Made by a program: the position numbers and the translations under genes. Below are positions 48,723 to 57,643 of a stretch of 64,000 bases of DNA, piece after piece. Origin of the DNA: Rhodovulum visakhapatnamense. GTDB taxonomy: Bacteria > Pseudomonadota > Alphaproteobacteria > Rhodobacterales > Rhodobacteraceae. Each line of letters starts with the position of its first letter. The first letter of the stretch is position 1. Under the pieces are notes generated by a model that was not told the DNA's origin, ran no database searches, and was given only the letters and a program-made list of their open reading frames with translations. Location of the stretch: positions 62,001-126,000 of the forward strand of contig NZ_SOEB01000005.1 in assembly GCF_004365965.1 (NCBI RefSeq), in the 5' to 3' direction.

Positions 48723-50009
48723 ATGACTACCCCCTTGCGTCTTGGCATCGCCGGTCTCGGCACGGTCGGAGCCGGCGTCCTCAAGATCGTCCAGTCCCGC
48801 GCCAATCTGCTGGCCCAGCGCGGCGGGCGGCCGGTGGTCGTCACGGCGGTTTCGGCCCGCAGCCGCGGCAAGGACCGCGGCGTCGATCTGTCGGGCTATG
48901 CCTGGGAGGACGATCCGGTGGCGCTGGCCCGGCGCGACGATGTCGATGTGCTGGTCGAGCTGATGGGCGGCTCGGATGGCCCCGCCAAGGCCGCGACCGA
49001 GGCCGCGCTGGCCGCGGGCAAGGACGTGGTGACCGCGAACAAGGCGATGCTGGCGATCCATGGCCAGACCCTGGCCGAGACCGCCGAGGCGGCGGGTCGG
49101 GTGATCCGGTTCGAGGCGGCCGTCGCGGGCGGCATCCCGGTCGTCAAGGCACTGACCGAGGGGCTTGCCGGCAACCAGATCGCCCGGATCATGGGGGTGA
49201 TGAACGGCACCTGCAACTACATCCTGACCCGGATGGAACGCGAGGGCCTGCCCTATGAGACTGTCTTCGACGAGGCGCAGGCACTCGGCTATCTCGAGGC
49301 CGACCCGACGCTCGATGTGGGCGGCATCGATGCGGGTCACAAGCTGTCTCTGCTGACCGCCATCGCCTTCGGCACCCGGGTCGATTTCGACGCGGTCGAG
49401 CTGGAGGGGATCGAACGGATTTCCATCGTCGATATCCGCCACGCCGCCGATATGGGCTTCCGGATCAAGCTTCTGGGCGTCGCGCAGATGACCGGGCGCG
49501 GGCTCGAACAACGGATGTCGCCCTGCCTGGTGCCGGCGCAATCGCCGCTGGGTCAGCTTGAGGGCGCGACCAACATGGTGGTGCTGGAAGGCGATGCGGT
49601 CGGCCAGATCGTGCTGCGCGGCGCGGGCGCGGGCGAGGGTCCGACCGCCAGCGCGGTGATGTCGGACGTGATCGACATTGCCCGCGGCTACCGGGTCGCG
49701 ACCTTCGGCCAGCCCGCCGCCGGGCTCGAAAGCGCCCGCCCGGCCCGGGCCACGGTCGCGGCGCCCTACTATCTGCGGATGGAACTGCAGGACAAGCCCG
49801 GCGCGCTTGCCAAGGTGGCGGCGGTGCTGGGCGAGGCCGGGGTCTCGATCAACCGCATGCGCCAGACCCGCCACAGCGAAACCACCGCCCCGGTTCTGGT
49901 CGTCACCCACAAGACCACCCGCGACGCGCTGGATCAGGCGCTGAAGGGCTTCGCCGCGACCGGCGTGGTGGTGGGCGACCCGGTCGCGATCCGGATCGAG
50001 GACGTCTGA
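48723..50009 (+). CDS. hom: Homoserine dehydrogenase
   Basis: Reduces aspartate semialdehyde to homoserine on the way to threonine and methionine. The 428-residue product has the nucleotide motif GIAGLGTVGAGVLK (residues 8-21), the catalytic region GVMNGTCNYILTRMEREG and GYLEADPTLDVGGIDAGHKL, and a C-terminal ACT domain (about 350-428, YLRMELQDKPGALAKVAAVL) for allosteric control, as in the monofunctional alphaproteobacterial enzymes. ATG at 48723 follows an SD-like GGGAGC. A single gene here; the next gene begins 183 bases on. Confidence 0.97.
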   Translation: MTTPLRLGIAGLGTVGAGVLKIVQSRANLLAQRGGRPVVVTAVSARSRGKDRGVDLSGYAWEDDPVALARRDDVDVLVELMGGSDGPAKAATEAALAAGKDVVTANKAMLAIHGQTLAETAEAAGRVIRFEAAVAGGIPVVKALTEGLAGNQIARIMGVMNGTCNYILTRMEREGLPYETVFDEAQALGYLEADPTLDVGGIDAGHKLSLLTAIAFGTRVDFDAVELEGIERISIVDIRHAADMGFRIKLLGVAQMTGRGLEQRMSPCLVPAQSPLGQLEGATNMVVLEGDAVGQIVLRGAGAGEGPTASAVMSDVIDIARGYRVATFGQPAAGLESARPARATVAAPYYLRMELQDKPGALAKVAAVLGEAGVSINRMRQTRHSETTAPVLVVTHKTTRDALDQALKGFAATGVVVGDPVAIRIEDV

Positions 50010-50110
50010 TCCGCCGGATCGTCTCGCCCGAAGCCGAGTCGCAGGGTCACACCCATTCGCTCGGTGCCGGGCGTGCGGGATGGTCACGAATTGTTTCCAT
50101 CCACCCAAAA

Positions 50111-50125
50111 GTGACGTTGCGTCAC
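50111..50125. promoter_or_regulatory. GTGACG dyad upstream of the MshEN glycosyltransferase
   Basis: GTGACG-TTG-CGTCAC is a perfect inverted repeat with 6-base arms, 24 bases before the CtrA-like site and about 68 before the glycosyltransferase ATG. Its symmetry suggests a dimeric regulator; the family cannot be named from this alone. Confidence 0.4.
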
Positions 50126-50148
50126 CGGCAATTTACCGCCGATTAACC

Positions 50149-50163
50149 TTAACAGGGCATTAA
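50149..50163. promoter_or_regulatory. CtrA-like binding site
   Basis: TTAA-CAGGGCA-TTAA has the exact TTAA-N7-TTAA spacing of a CtrA full site; a further TTAA at 50143-50146 overlaps the region. TTAA is rare in such GC-rich DNA, so two correctly spaced copies within 30-45 bases of a start codon are notable. It suggests control of the downstream glycosyltransferase gene by CtrA. Confidence 0.55.
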
Positions 50164-50192
50164 GGCAGGGTTTCTCTCCAAACGGGAGCCCC

Positions 50193-52166
50193 ATGCCGCA
50201 GGTCATTTCCCTGGCGTCGGCGCGCAGCCGCCGCGCGCCCACTCCCGAGTCCGTCGCCCCCGCCCGCCCGAGCGACCTGCGGCTGGGCGAGTTGCTGCTG
50301 GCCTCGGGCGCGCTGTCGCCCGAGGCGCTTGGCGGCGCGCTGGCCGGGCGGGCCCGGATGGAGATCCGGCTGGCCGATCTGCTGCTGGCCGAAGGTCTGG
50401 TACCGCCCGACGAGATCGACGCGACGCTGTGTCGGCTGCATGGCACCGGGCGCGCCGATTTTCAGTCCTGCCCGCCCGACCCCCGGCTGATCGACAGTCT
50501 CGGCCCGGCCCGCTGCCTGCGCGACGGGCTGCTGCCCTGGCGCCGGGTTGGCGGCGCCACGCTGATCGCCACCGCCCGGCCCGAACGGTTCGAGGATCAC
50601 CGCGCCGACCTGCCCGCCGATCTGCAGCCCGCGGTGATGGTGATCTGCCGCGAGGGCGAATTGCAGGAGGCGCTGGCCGCGCGGCGCGCACCCGCTCTGG
50701 CGCGGGCGGCGGAAACCCGGGTCGGCGCCTGGGACAGCTGCCGGTTCTGGTATCGCGCAGGTCCGCGCGCCAGCGTGGTCCTGGGCCTCTCGGGCCTCGG
50801 GCTTGCAGCACTCATCTCGCCGCGGGCGGTGCTGACGCTGCTGACCCTCTGGACCGTGCTCTGGATGGTTCTGGGCACAGCGCTGAAGGCCGCGGCCGCG
50901 ATCGCGCAGATCCGCGCCCTGCTGCGCGCCCGGCGCCATCCGCCGCCCCCCGAGCCGACCATCGCCCGGCTGCCCGCGGTGTCGATCCTGGTGCCGCTGT
51001 TTCGGGAAACCGAACTGGCGCCCAGGCTGATCGCCAGGCTCGCGCGGCTCGACTATCCCCGCGCGTTGCTCGACATCTGTCTTGTGACCGAGGCCGATGA
51101 CAGTGCCACGCGCGGCATGCTCGACCGTACCCGCCTGCCGCCCTGGATGCGCTGCCTGACCGTGCCCAAGGGGCAGCTGAAAACCAAGCCGCGCGCGCTG
51201 AACTATGCGCTGGAATTCTGCCGCGGGTCGATCATCGGGGTCTACGACGCCGAGGACGCCCCCGCCCCCGACCAGATCCGCAGGATGGTCGCGCATTTCC
51301 ACAGCCGCGGCCCCGAGGTCGCCTGCCTGCAAGGCGTGCTCGATTTCTACAACGCCCGGGCCAACTGGCTGGCGCGCTGTTTCACCGCCGAATATGCCGC
51401 CTGGTTCCGGGTGATTCTGCCCGGGCTTGCGCGGATGGGCGTACCGGTGCCGCTGGGCGGCACGACGCTGTTCTTCCGGCGCCCCGCGCTTGAAGCGCTG
51501 GGCGGCTGGGACGCCCATAACGTCACCGAGGATGCCGATCTGGGTATCCGTCTGGCCCGCCACGGCTACCGCACCGAATTTCTCGACAGCGTCACCGAGG
51601 AAGAGGCCAATTGCAGCGCCTGGCCCTGGGTGCGGCAACGGTCGCGCTGGCTCAAGGGCTATGCCATGACTTGGACGACCCACAGCCGCCGCCCCGGCCA
51701 GTTGCTGCGCCAGCTCGGCCCCTGGGGCACCTTCGGGATGCAGGTGATGTTCCTGGGCACACTCACGCAATTCGTCTTTGCGCCGCTCCTGTGGTCGTTC
51801 TGGCTGGTGCCGCTGGGGCTGCCGCATCCGCTGGCCGCGACGCTGACGCCGACCGGTCTTGCGGTCCTGTTCGCGCTTTTCATCGCCGCCGAGGTCATCA
51901 ACCTGGCCATCGGTGCGCTGGGGCTGGCGCGGGCGGGCAAGCCCGGGCTCATCCCCTGGCTGCCGACGCTGCATCTTTACTTTCCGCTGGCCTCGATCGG
52001 GTCCTACAAGGCGCTCTGGGAAATGGCCGTGCGGCCGTTCTACTGGGACAAGACCCGGCATGGGCTGCATGAGGGCGAGACCCGCCGCGCCCCCGAAATC
52101 ATCGCCGAGGCCCGGCCGCACAGCCCCGAGGATCAGCCCTCGGCCAGCATAGCATCGGCGTCGTGA
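50193..52166 (+). CDS. GT2 glycosyltransferase with N-terminal MshEN domain
   Basis: 657-residue membrane glycosyltransferase. The N-terminus has two MshEN motifs: residues 30-53 (RLGELLLASGALSPEALGGA...) and 59-82 (RLADLLLAEGLVPPDEIDAT...), each 24 residues and 5 apart, exactly the spacing of the c-di-GMP-binding MshEN domain. The final Gln of each motif is replaced (R and L) and one Gly is Ala. Then come one or two TM segments (about 190-250) and a processive GT2 core: AVSILVPLFRE, DAEDAP, VTEDADLGIRL and QRSRW (Q-x-x-R-W), then more TM helices. This resembles XagB/NfrB-type enzymes. GGGAG lies 5 bases before the ATG. The polymer is unknown. Confidence 0.9.
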   Translation: MPQVISLASARSRRAPTPESVAPARPSDLRLGELLLASGALSPEALGGALAGRARMEIRLADLLLAEGLVPPDEIDATLCRLHGTGRADFQSCPPDPRLIDSLGPARCLRDGLLPWRRVGGATLIATARPERFEDHRADLPADLQPAVMVICREGELQEALAARRAPALARAAETRVGAWDSCRFWYRAGPRASVVLGLSGLGLAALISPRAVLTLLTLWTVLWMVLGTALKAAAAIAQIRALLRARRHPPPPEPTIARLPAVSILVPLFRETELAPRLIARLARLDYPRALLDICLVTEADDSATRGMLDRTRLPPWMRCLTVPKGQLKTKPRALNYALEFCRGSIIGVYDAEDAPAPDQIRRMVAHFHSRGPEVACLQGVLDFYNARANWLARCFTAEYAAWFRVILPGLARMGVPVPLGGTTLFFRRPALEALGGWDAHNVTEDADLGIRLARHGYRTEFLDSVTEEEANCSAWPWVRQRSRWLKGYAMTWTTHSRRPGQLLRQLGPWGTFGMQVMFLGTLTQFVFAPLLWSFWLVPLGLPHPLAATLTPTGLAVLFALFIAAEVINLAIGALGLARAGKPGLIPWLPTLHLYFPLASIGSYKALWEMAVRPFYWDKTRHGLHEGETRRAPEIIAEARPHSPEDQPSASIASAS

Positions 52167-52786
52167 CGCAGCCGCGTTTCGAACGCGATCGAGATATGCC
52201 GCTTGAGCGCATCATAGGCGCCATCGCCGTCGCCCGCCTCGATGGCGCCGACGATGGCGTCATGCTCGGCCAGCGCATCGCGCCCCCGCCCCTCGACCGC
52301 CAGCGACGTCGTCGCCATCAGCGCCATGGTCCGATGCACCAGATCGAGCTGCTGCACCAGATAGCGGTTATGCGAGGCCAGATGGATCTGCTTGTGAAAC
52401 CGCCGGTTCGCCCGTGCCAGCGCGGCGGGGTCGTTCAGAAGCTTGAAATCGTCCTCGACCATGCCGCGCAGCACCCGGGTTTCCTCGGCGGTGGCATGCC
52501 GCGCCGCCAGCCGCGCCGCCAGCCCCTCGAGTTCGGCCCGCACCACGTAAAGCTCGGCCATCTGATCATGGGTCAGCGAGGCCACGATCAGGCTGCGCCC
52601 GTCGCGCGACAGCAGCGACTGGGTCTCGAGCCGCTGCAGCGCCTCGCGGATCGGCGTGCGCGACACGCCGAAGCGTTCGGCAAGCTCGCTCTCGACAAGC
52701 CGGTCCCCGGGACGATAGACACCGACGTCGATCGCCTCGAGAATCAACTCGTAGGCATCCTTTTGTGCGGGTCTGACGTCCTTCAT
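52133..52786 (-). CDS. GntR-family regulator (FadR/FCD subgroup)
   Basis: 217-residue regulator with an N-terminal winged HTH (DAYELILEAIDVGVYRPGDR, LAERFGVSRTPIREALQRLE) and a C-terminal all-helical FCD ligand domain (HDQMAELYVVRAELEGLAAR; HKQIHLASHNRYL with likely metal-binding His/Asp residues). I chose ATG at 52786 because AGGAG lies 9 bases upstream; 52792 and 52804 are alternative starts in frame. Its 3' end overlaps the convergent glycosyltransferase by 34 bases. Target genes are not evident; it is divergent from a HAD-family nucleotidase. Confidence 0.9.
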   Translation of the reverse strand: MKDVRPAQKDAYELILEAIDVGVYRPGDRLVESELAERFGVSRTPIREALQRLETQSLLSRDGRSLIVASLTHDQMAELYVVRAELEGLAARLAARHATAEETRVLRGMVEDDFKLLNDPAALARANRRFHKQIHLASHNRYLVQQLDLVHRTMALMATTSLAVEGRGRDALAEHDAIVGAIEAGDGDGAYDALKRHISIAFETRLRHDADAMLAEG

Positions 52787-52893
52787 AACCATGGGCTCCT
52801 GCATACGATGGTAGACAATAGGACTCCGAGGCCTCGCAAATCAAGTCCTCCTCCTTGTGCCGATTGCCGCAGAGCCCTATCCAAAGGCGCATG

Positions 52894-53541
52894 ATGCCTA
52901 AAGATTTCTCGAACCTGAGCGGCTGGGTCTTCGATCTGGACAACACATTGTATCCGCCCGAAGTCCGGTTGTTCGACCAGATCGAGGTCCGGATGACCGC
53001 CTTCGTCATGGAGACGCTGGGCGTGGCCGAGCCCGAGGCCAACCGTCTGCGCAAAAGCTACTGGGCCGAATTCGGGACGACTCTGGCCGGACTGATGGCG
53101 CTGCACGGGGTCGAGCCCGGCCCCTACATGACCCGCGTCCACGACATCTCGCTGGACCAGCTCACGCCCGACGCGGACCTGCGCGCGGGCATCGCCGCCC
53201 TGCCCGGGCGCAAGATCGTGCATACCAACGGCTCGGCCCCCTATGCCGAACGGGTCCTGGCGGCGCGCGGGCTCGATGGCGTCTTCGATGCGGTTTTCGG
53301 GGTCGAACATGCGGGCTATATTCCCAAACCCCGGCGCGAGGCCTTCGAAATCGTCGCGGCGCTTGGCGGCATCCTCCCGGGCGAGGCCGCGATTTTCGAG
53401 GACGACGCCCGCAACCTGGCCGAACCCTGCGCCATGGGCATGCGCACCGTGCATGTGGCCCCGGTCCGCGAGGACGCGGCCCATATCCACCACCATACCG
53501 ACGACCTGACGGCCTTTCTCGGGCGCCTGTGCCGCCTTTAG
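52894..53541 (+). CDS. HAD-family pyrimidine 5'-nucleotidase
   Basis: 215-residue HAD phosphatase. Motif I is GWVFDLDNTLYPPE (DxD at about residues 14-16), a small helical cap follows, motif II is VHTNGS, and motif III/IV are KPRREAF and FEDDARNL. The DNTLYP signature is that of the pyrimidine 5'-nucleotidase (SDT1/YjjG-like) subgroup that dephosphorylates UMP/CMP or non-canonical nucleotides. ATG at 52894 or 52891 may be used; AAAGG is just upstream. Divergent from the GntR gene. Confidence 0.88.
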   Translation: MPKDFSNLSGWVFDLDNTLYPPEVRLFDQIEVRMTAFVMETLGVAEPEANRLRKSYWAEFGTTLAGLMALHGVEPGPYMTRVHDISLDQLTPDADLRAGIAALPGRKIVHTNGSAPYAERVLAARGLDGVFDAVFGVEHAGYIPKPRREAFEIVAALGGILPGEAAIFEDDARNLAEPCAMGMRTVHVAPVREDAAHIHHHTDDLTAFLGRLCRL

Positions 53542-53635
53542 TCGGCCTTGCCTTGAACACCGTTGTATGCGACGGGATGCCGCGTGGGGCGCCAGAGCGA
53601 GGCTCCCATATCGGGAGCATCAAAGGGAGAATCGC

Positions 53636-53890
53636 ATGACTTCGGAAACGACCACCGAGCCCACGGAAACCCCGCGCTGGCTGCGCAGTTTCTATGCCAT
53701 TCCGGTGATCGGCTGGATCGCCCGCGACTTGAACGAGGGCGACGAGGACAACGTCTGGTATCTGGTCGGCGGCGCGCTGTGCCTGTGGGTCCTCGCGATC
53801 CTGCAATGGGGCGTGCTGGGGCTGTATCTGCCCGCGGTCGTTGCCACCTGGGTGTGCCTCGGGATGCTGATCTGGATCAGCCGCGGCTGA
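53636..53890 (+). CDS. Small two-helix membrane protein
   Basis: 84-residue protein with a polar, Thr/Glu-rich N-terminus, a short amphipathic stretch (WLRSFYAIPVIGWIARDLNE), and two hydrophobic segments (VWYLVGGALCLWVLAILQWG and LGLYLPAVVATWVCLGMLIW). AAGGGAGA lies upstream of the ATG. It is on the same strand as, and about 94 bases after, the HAD gene, and precedes the UbiH-family gene. I know no function for it. Confidence 0.78.
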   Translation: MTSETTTEPTETPRWLRSFYAIPVIGWIARDLNEGDEDNVWYLVGGALCLWVLAILQWGVLGLYLPAVVATWVCLGMLIWISRG

Positions 53891-53963
53891 GCCACGATCT
53901 CTTGGACCCCACCTCTTGGACCCCGGAGGCCGGCAGGCTATCTGAGGATCAGGAGGCACCCAG

Positions 53964-55166
53964 ATGACGCGCATTTCCACCGATATCCTGATTTCCGGCG
54001 GCGGCGTCGCCGGACTGACCGCCGCGGCGCTGTTCGGCACCGAGGGCTATTCCGTGATCTGCGTGGACCCCGCGCCGCCGGTCACCGAGGAAACCGCCGA
54101 GGGCGCCGACCTGCGCAGCACGGCCTTCCTGCAACCCTCGCTTGCCGTGCTGAAGGCAGCCGGGCTCTGGGACCGGCTGGCCCCCTTCGCGACCGACCTG
54201 CAGGTGATGCGGATCGTCGATGCGGGTGGCAAGATCCCCTCGCCGCGCATCACCCGCGATTTCAACGCGACCGACGTGTCGGACCTGCCCTTCGGCTGGA
54301 ACCTGCCGAACTGGCTCTTGCGGCGCGAGATGGTGCGGCGGCTCGAAGACCTGCCCAATGTCGATTTCCGCCCCGGCACCGCCACCACCGGGGTGCTGAC
54401 CCGCGACGCGGAGGCGCTGGTCGATCTCAGCGACGGCACGAAGGTCTCGGCCCGGCTGCTGATCGGCGCCGACGGGCGCAATTCGCCCGTCCGCGAGGCG
54501 CTGGGGATCGGCGTGCGCACCATGCGCTATGGCCAGAAGGCGCTGGCCTTCGCCGTCACCCATTCCGAGCCCCATAGCAATGTCTCGACCGAGATCCACC
54601 GCTCGGGCGGACCGTTCACGCTGGTGCCGCTGCCCGATCGCGACGGCCGCCCCTGTTCGGCCATCGTCTGGATGGAACGCGGCCCCGAGGCGCTGCGCCT
54701 GGCCGCCCTGCCCGAGGCCGAGTTCAATGCCGAGATGACCGCGCGCTCGGGCGCGATCTACGGGCCGCTCCGGCTGGAAACCCGCCGCACCGTCTGGCCG
54801 ATCATCAGCCAGGTCGCGCACCGCATGTCGGGCGAGCGGACCGCGCTGATCGCCGAGGCCGCCCATGTGATGCCGCCCATCGGCGCGCAGGGGCTGAACA
54901 TGAGCCTCGCCGATCTGCGCGTGCTGCTGGATCTGTGCCGCGCCGCGCCGAACCGGATCGGCGAAGACCCGATGCTCGATCTCTATCACCGCCGCCGTCA
55001 CCCCGAGGTGCTGGCCCGCGTGACCGGCATCGACCTGTTGAACCGCGCCTCGATGCAGTCCGCGCAACCGCTCCGCGACCTGCGCGCGGCGGGGGTGGCA
55101 AGCCTTTACGCGCTGAAACCGGTGCGCAGGACACTGATGCGGCTGGGCATGGGCGCGCGCGGCTGA
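53964..55166 (+). CDS. UbiH/COQ6-family FAD monooxygenase
   Basis: 400-residue flavoprotein hydroxylase of the ubiquinone-synthesis type. The FAD-binding motif ILISGGGVAGLTAAALFG is at residues 9-26, the DG motif LLIGADGRNSPVREALGI in the middle, and the second FAD motif (GERTALIAEAAHVMPPIGAQ then GLNMSLADLR) near residue 290-315; here the usual GD is replaced by AE in IAEAAH. It would hydroxylate the quinone ring with O2, the aerobic counterpart of the UbiTUV route. AGGAGG lies upstream of the ATG. UbiH, UbiF or UbiL cannot be told apart by eye. Confidence 0.88.
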   Translation: MTRISTDILISGGGVAGLTAAALFGTEGYSVICVDPAPPVTEETAEGADLRSTAFLQPSLAVLKAAGLWDRLAPFATDLQVMRIVDAGGKIPSPRITRDFNATDVSDLPFGWNLPNWLLRREMVRRLEDLPNVDFRPGTATTGVLTRDAEALVDLSDGTKVSARLLIGADGRNSPVREALGIGVRTMRYGQKALAFAVTHSEPHSNVSTEIHRSGGPFTLVPLPDRDGRPCSAIVWMERGPEALRLAALPEAEFNAEMTARSGAIYGPLRLETRRTVWPIISQVAHRMSGERTALIAEAAHVMPPIGAQGLNMSLADLRVLLDLCRAAPNRIGEDPMLDLYHRRRHPEVLARVTGIDLLNRASMQSAQPLRDLRAAGVASLYALKPVRRTLMRLGMGARG

Positions 55167-55179
55167 GCGGCGAGCGCGC

Positions 55180-55638
55180 CTAGCCCAGCGGCCCGGGCAG
55201 GCGTTCCTCGCTGAGAATCACGTTGGCCTCGACATTTCCGACGCCGGGCAGGGTCATGATCCGGCGCCGCAGCACGCGCTCGAAATCGGGCAGGTCGCGG
55301 GCCACCACCTTCAGCCGGTAGTCGAACAGCCCCAGCACATGCTGCACCGTCTGCACTTCGGGGATCGCGGTCACCGCGCGTTCGAACTGTTCCAGCCCGA
55401 CCCGCCCCTTGGTGGCCAGCTTGACGCCCAGAAACACGCTGACCGAAAAGCCCAGCGCCTCGGCATCCAGCACCGCCCGGCGCCCGGCGATGACACCCGA
55501 CTCTTCCAGCCGCCGGATCCGCCGCCAGCAGGCCGGCTGGCTCAGCCCGAAGCGCCGCCCCAGCGCGCCCGCGCTTTGCGTCGCATCCTCGGCCAGCGCG
55601 CGCAGGATCTTGCGGTCGATCTCGTCCAGCTCGATCAC
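55180..55638 (-). CDS. Lrp/AsnC-family regulator (second of a pair)
   Basis: 152-residue regulator: N-terminal winged HTH (LDEIDRKILRALAEDATQSA; GLSQPACWRRIRRLEESGVI) and a C-terminal RAM/ACT-like ligand and oligomerisation domain (KGRVGLEQFERAVTAIPEVQ to the end). ATG at 55638 overlaps the stop of the first Lrp gene (ATGA), so both are made from one message. The pair is divergent from ilvC. Confidence 0.92.
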   Translation of the reverse strand: MIELDEIDRKILRALAEDATQSAGALGRRFGLSQPACWRRIRRLEESGVIAGRRAVLDAEALGFSVSVFLGVKLATKGRVGLEQFERAVTAIPEVQTVQHVLGLFDYRLKVVARDLPDFERVLRRRIMTLPGVGNVEANVILSEERLPGPLG

Positions 55639-56099
55639 AGCGGCAAAGCCTCGGCGCGCTTGATATCGGCCACATGCATCAGCGCCTCGATATCGGCGAT
55701 ATGCGGCAGGGTCAGGATGCGGGTGCGGTAGAGTTCCTGATAATGCGCCATGTCGCGCGCGAGGATGTTCAGCCGCACATCGACCCGGCCCAGAAAGGTC
55801 TGGATCTCGCGCACCTCGGGCACCTCGCGCGCCGCCGCGACGAATTCGTCGAAGGCGCGGGGATTGGTCTTGTCGAGCGAAAAGCGCAGGCTGACCTCGA
55901 CCGAATAGCCCAGCGCCCGCCAGTCGATCACCGCCTGGATGGCCTTCAATGCCCCCTTGGCGCGCAGCTTTTCCAGCCGCCGCCAGCAGGTCGCGGTGGT
56001 CAGCCCGGCCCGATCCGCCAGATCGGCGGTCGAGAGTCCCGGCTCGGCCTGCAGATAGCGCAGCAGGCGGCGATCGGCATCGTCCAGTTGAATGATCAT
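55635..56099 (-). CDS. Lrp/AsnC-family regulator (first of a pair)
   Basis: 154-residue regulator with the same architecture: HTH (LDDADRRLLRYLQAEPGLST; AGLTTATCWRRLEKLRAKGA) and C-terminal RAM domain. It resembles its neighbour at the position of the ATCWRR/PACWRR recognition helix, suggesting tandem duplication. Divergent from ilvC with 126 bases between the starts, so control of branched-chain amino-acid synthesis is a reasonable guess. Two distinct but coupled Lrp subunits might form hetero-oligomers; that is inference. Confidence 0.92.
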   Translation of the reverse strand: MIIQLDDADRRLLRYLQAEPGLSTADLADRAGLTTATCWRRLEKLRAKGALKAIQAVIDWRALGYSVEVSLRFSLDKTNPRAFDEFVAAAREVPEVREIQTFLGRVDVRLNILARDMAHYQELYRTRILTLPHIADIEALMHVADIKRAEALPL

Positions 56100-56213
56100 T
56101 GCGACTCTGCCAGGTCAGACGAATGCATTTTTCCGTTTCTGGCGAATTTCTTCAAGTAATGAAACCCGTCCCGTTCGGGATGCGCCTAAATTCGCGCCAA
56201 CCGACCCTCATGA

Positions 56214-57248
<1,035 letters not shown>

Positions 57249-57273
57249 GCCCGTCCCTCTCGGATACGGCAAG

Positions 57274-57301
57274 AAGGGCCCCGGATTTCTCCGGGGCCCT
57301 T
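57274..57301 (+). terminator. Intrinsic terminator after ilvC
   Basis: A perfect 12-bp stem (57274-57285 with 57290-57301, 4-base loop TTTC) starts 26 bases after the ilvC stop; the tail CGCGTTTCC is only weakly T-rich. It lies between convergent genes. Confidence 0.8.
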
Positions 57302-57332
57302 CGCGTTTCCCTGTCCCGACAGGCAGCCGGGG

Positions 57333-57524
57333 TCACGGCGCGCCCTTGCCGTCGCTCCGGGTGCTCGGCGCGTCCGCGGCCAGGGTGCTCTTGGGGGCAT
57401 CCGGGTCGGCCTTGCGCGCCTCGGTCCGGCGCTTGCTGACCCAGGCGAAGACCACAACGGCGCACAGTGTACCGAGAGCGAGAGTTGCGATCAGGGACGT
57501 GGCGTCCATGGATGAAGCGTCCAT
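57333..57524 (-). CDS. Small single-TM membrane protein
   Basis: 63-residue protein with one N-terminal hydrophobic helix (ATSLIATLALGTLCAVVVFAWV) and a charged, Lys/Asp/Ala-rich tail. I chose ATG at 57524 because GAGGAG lies 9 bases upstream; 57509 is a weaker alternative and the longer frame to 57554 lacks support. It is 119 bases downstream of glmM on the same strand. The good SD and N-in/C-tail layout make it believable, but no function is known to me. Confidence 0.65.
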   Translation of the reverse strand: MDASSMDATSLIATLALGTLCAVVVFAWVSKRRTEARKADPDAPKSTLAADAPSTRSDGKGAP

Positions 57525-57643
57525 ACGGGCTCTCCTCGAAAACTGCGGGCGCATCTGATTGCGCCCACTTCCGAAGACCCAACGGTTCGGGGCTGAACGC
57601 GTTCCCTGCCGCTTTCTCCCTGGCGAACGGCCGCGCGGAAGGA

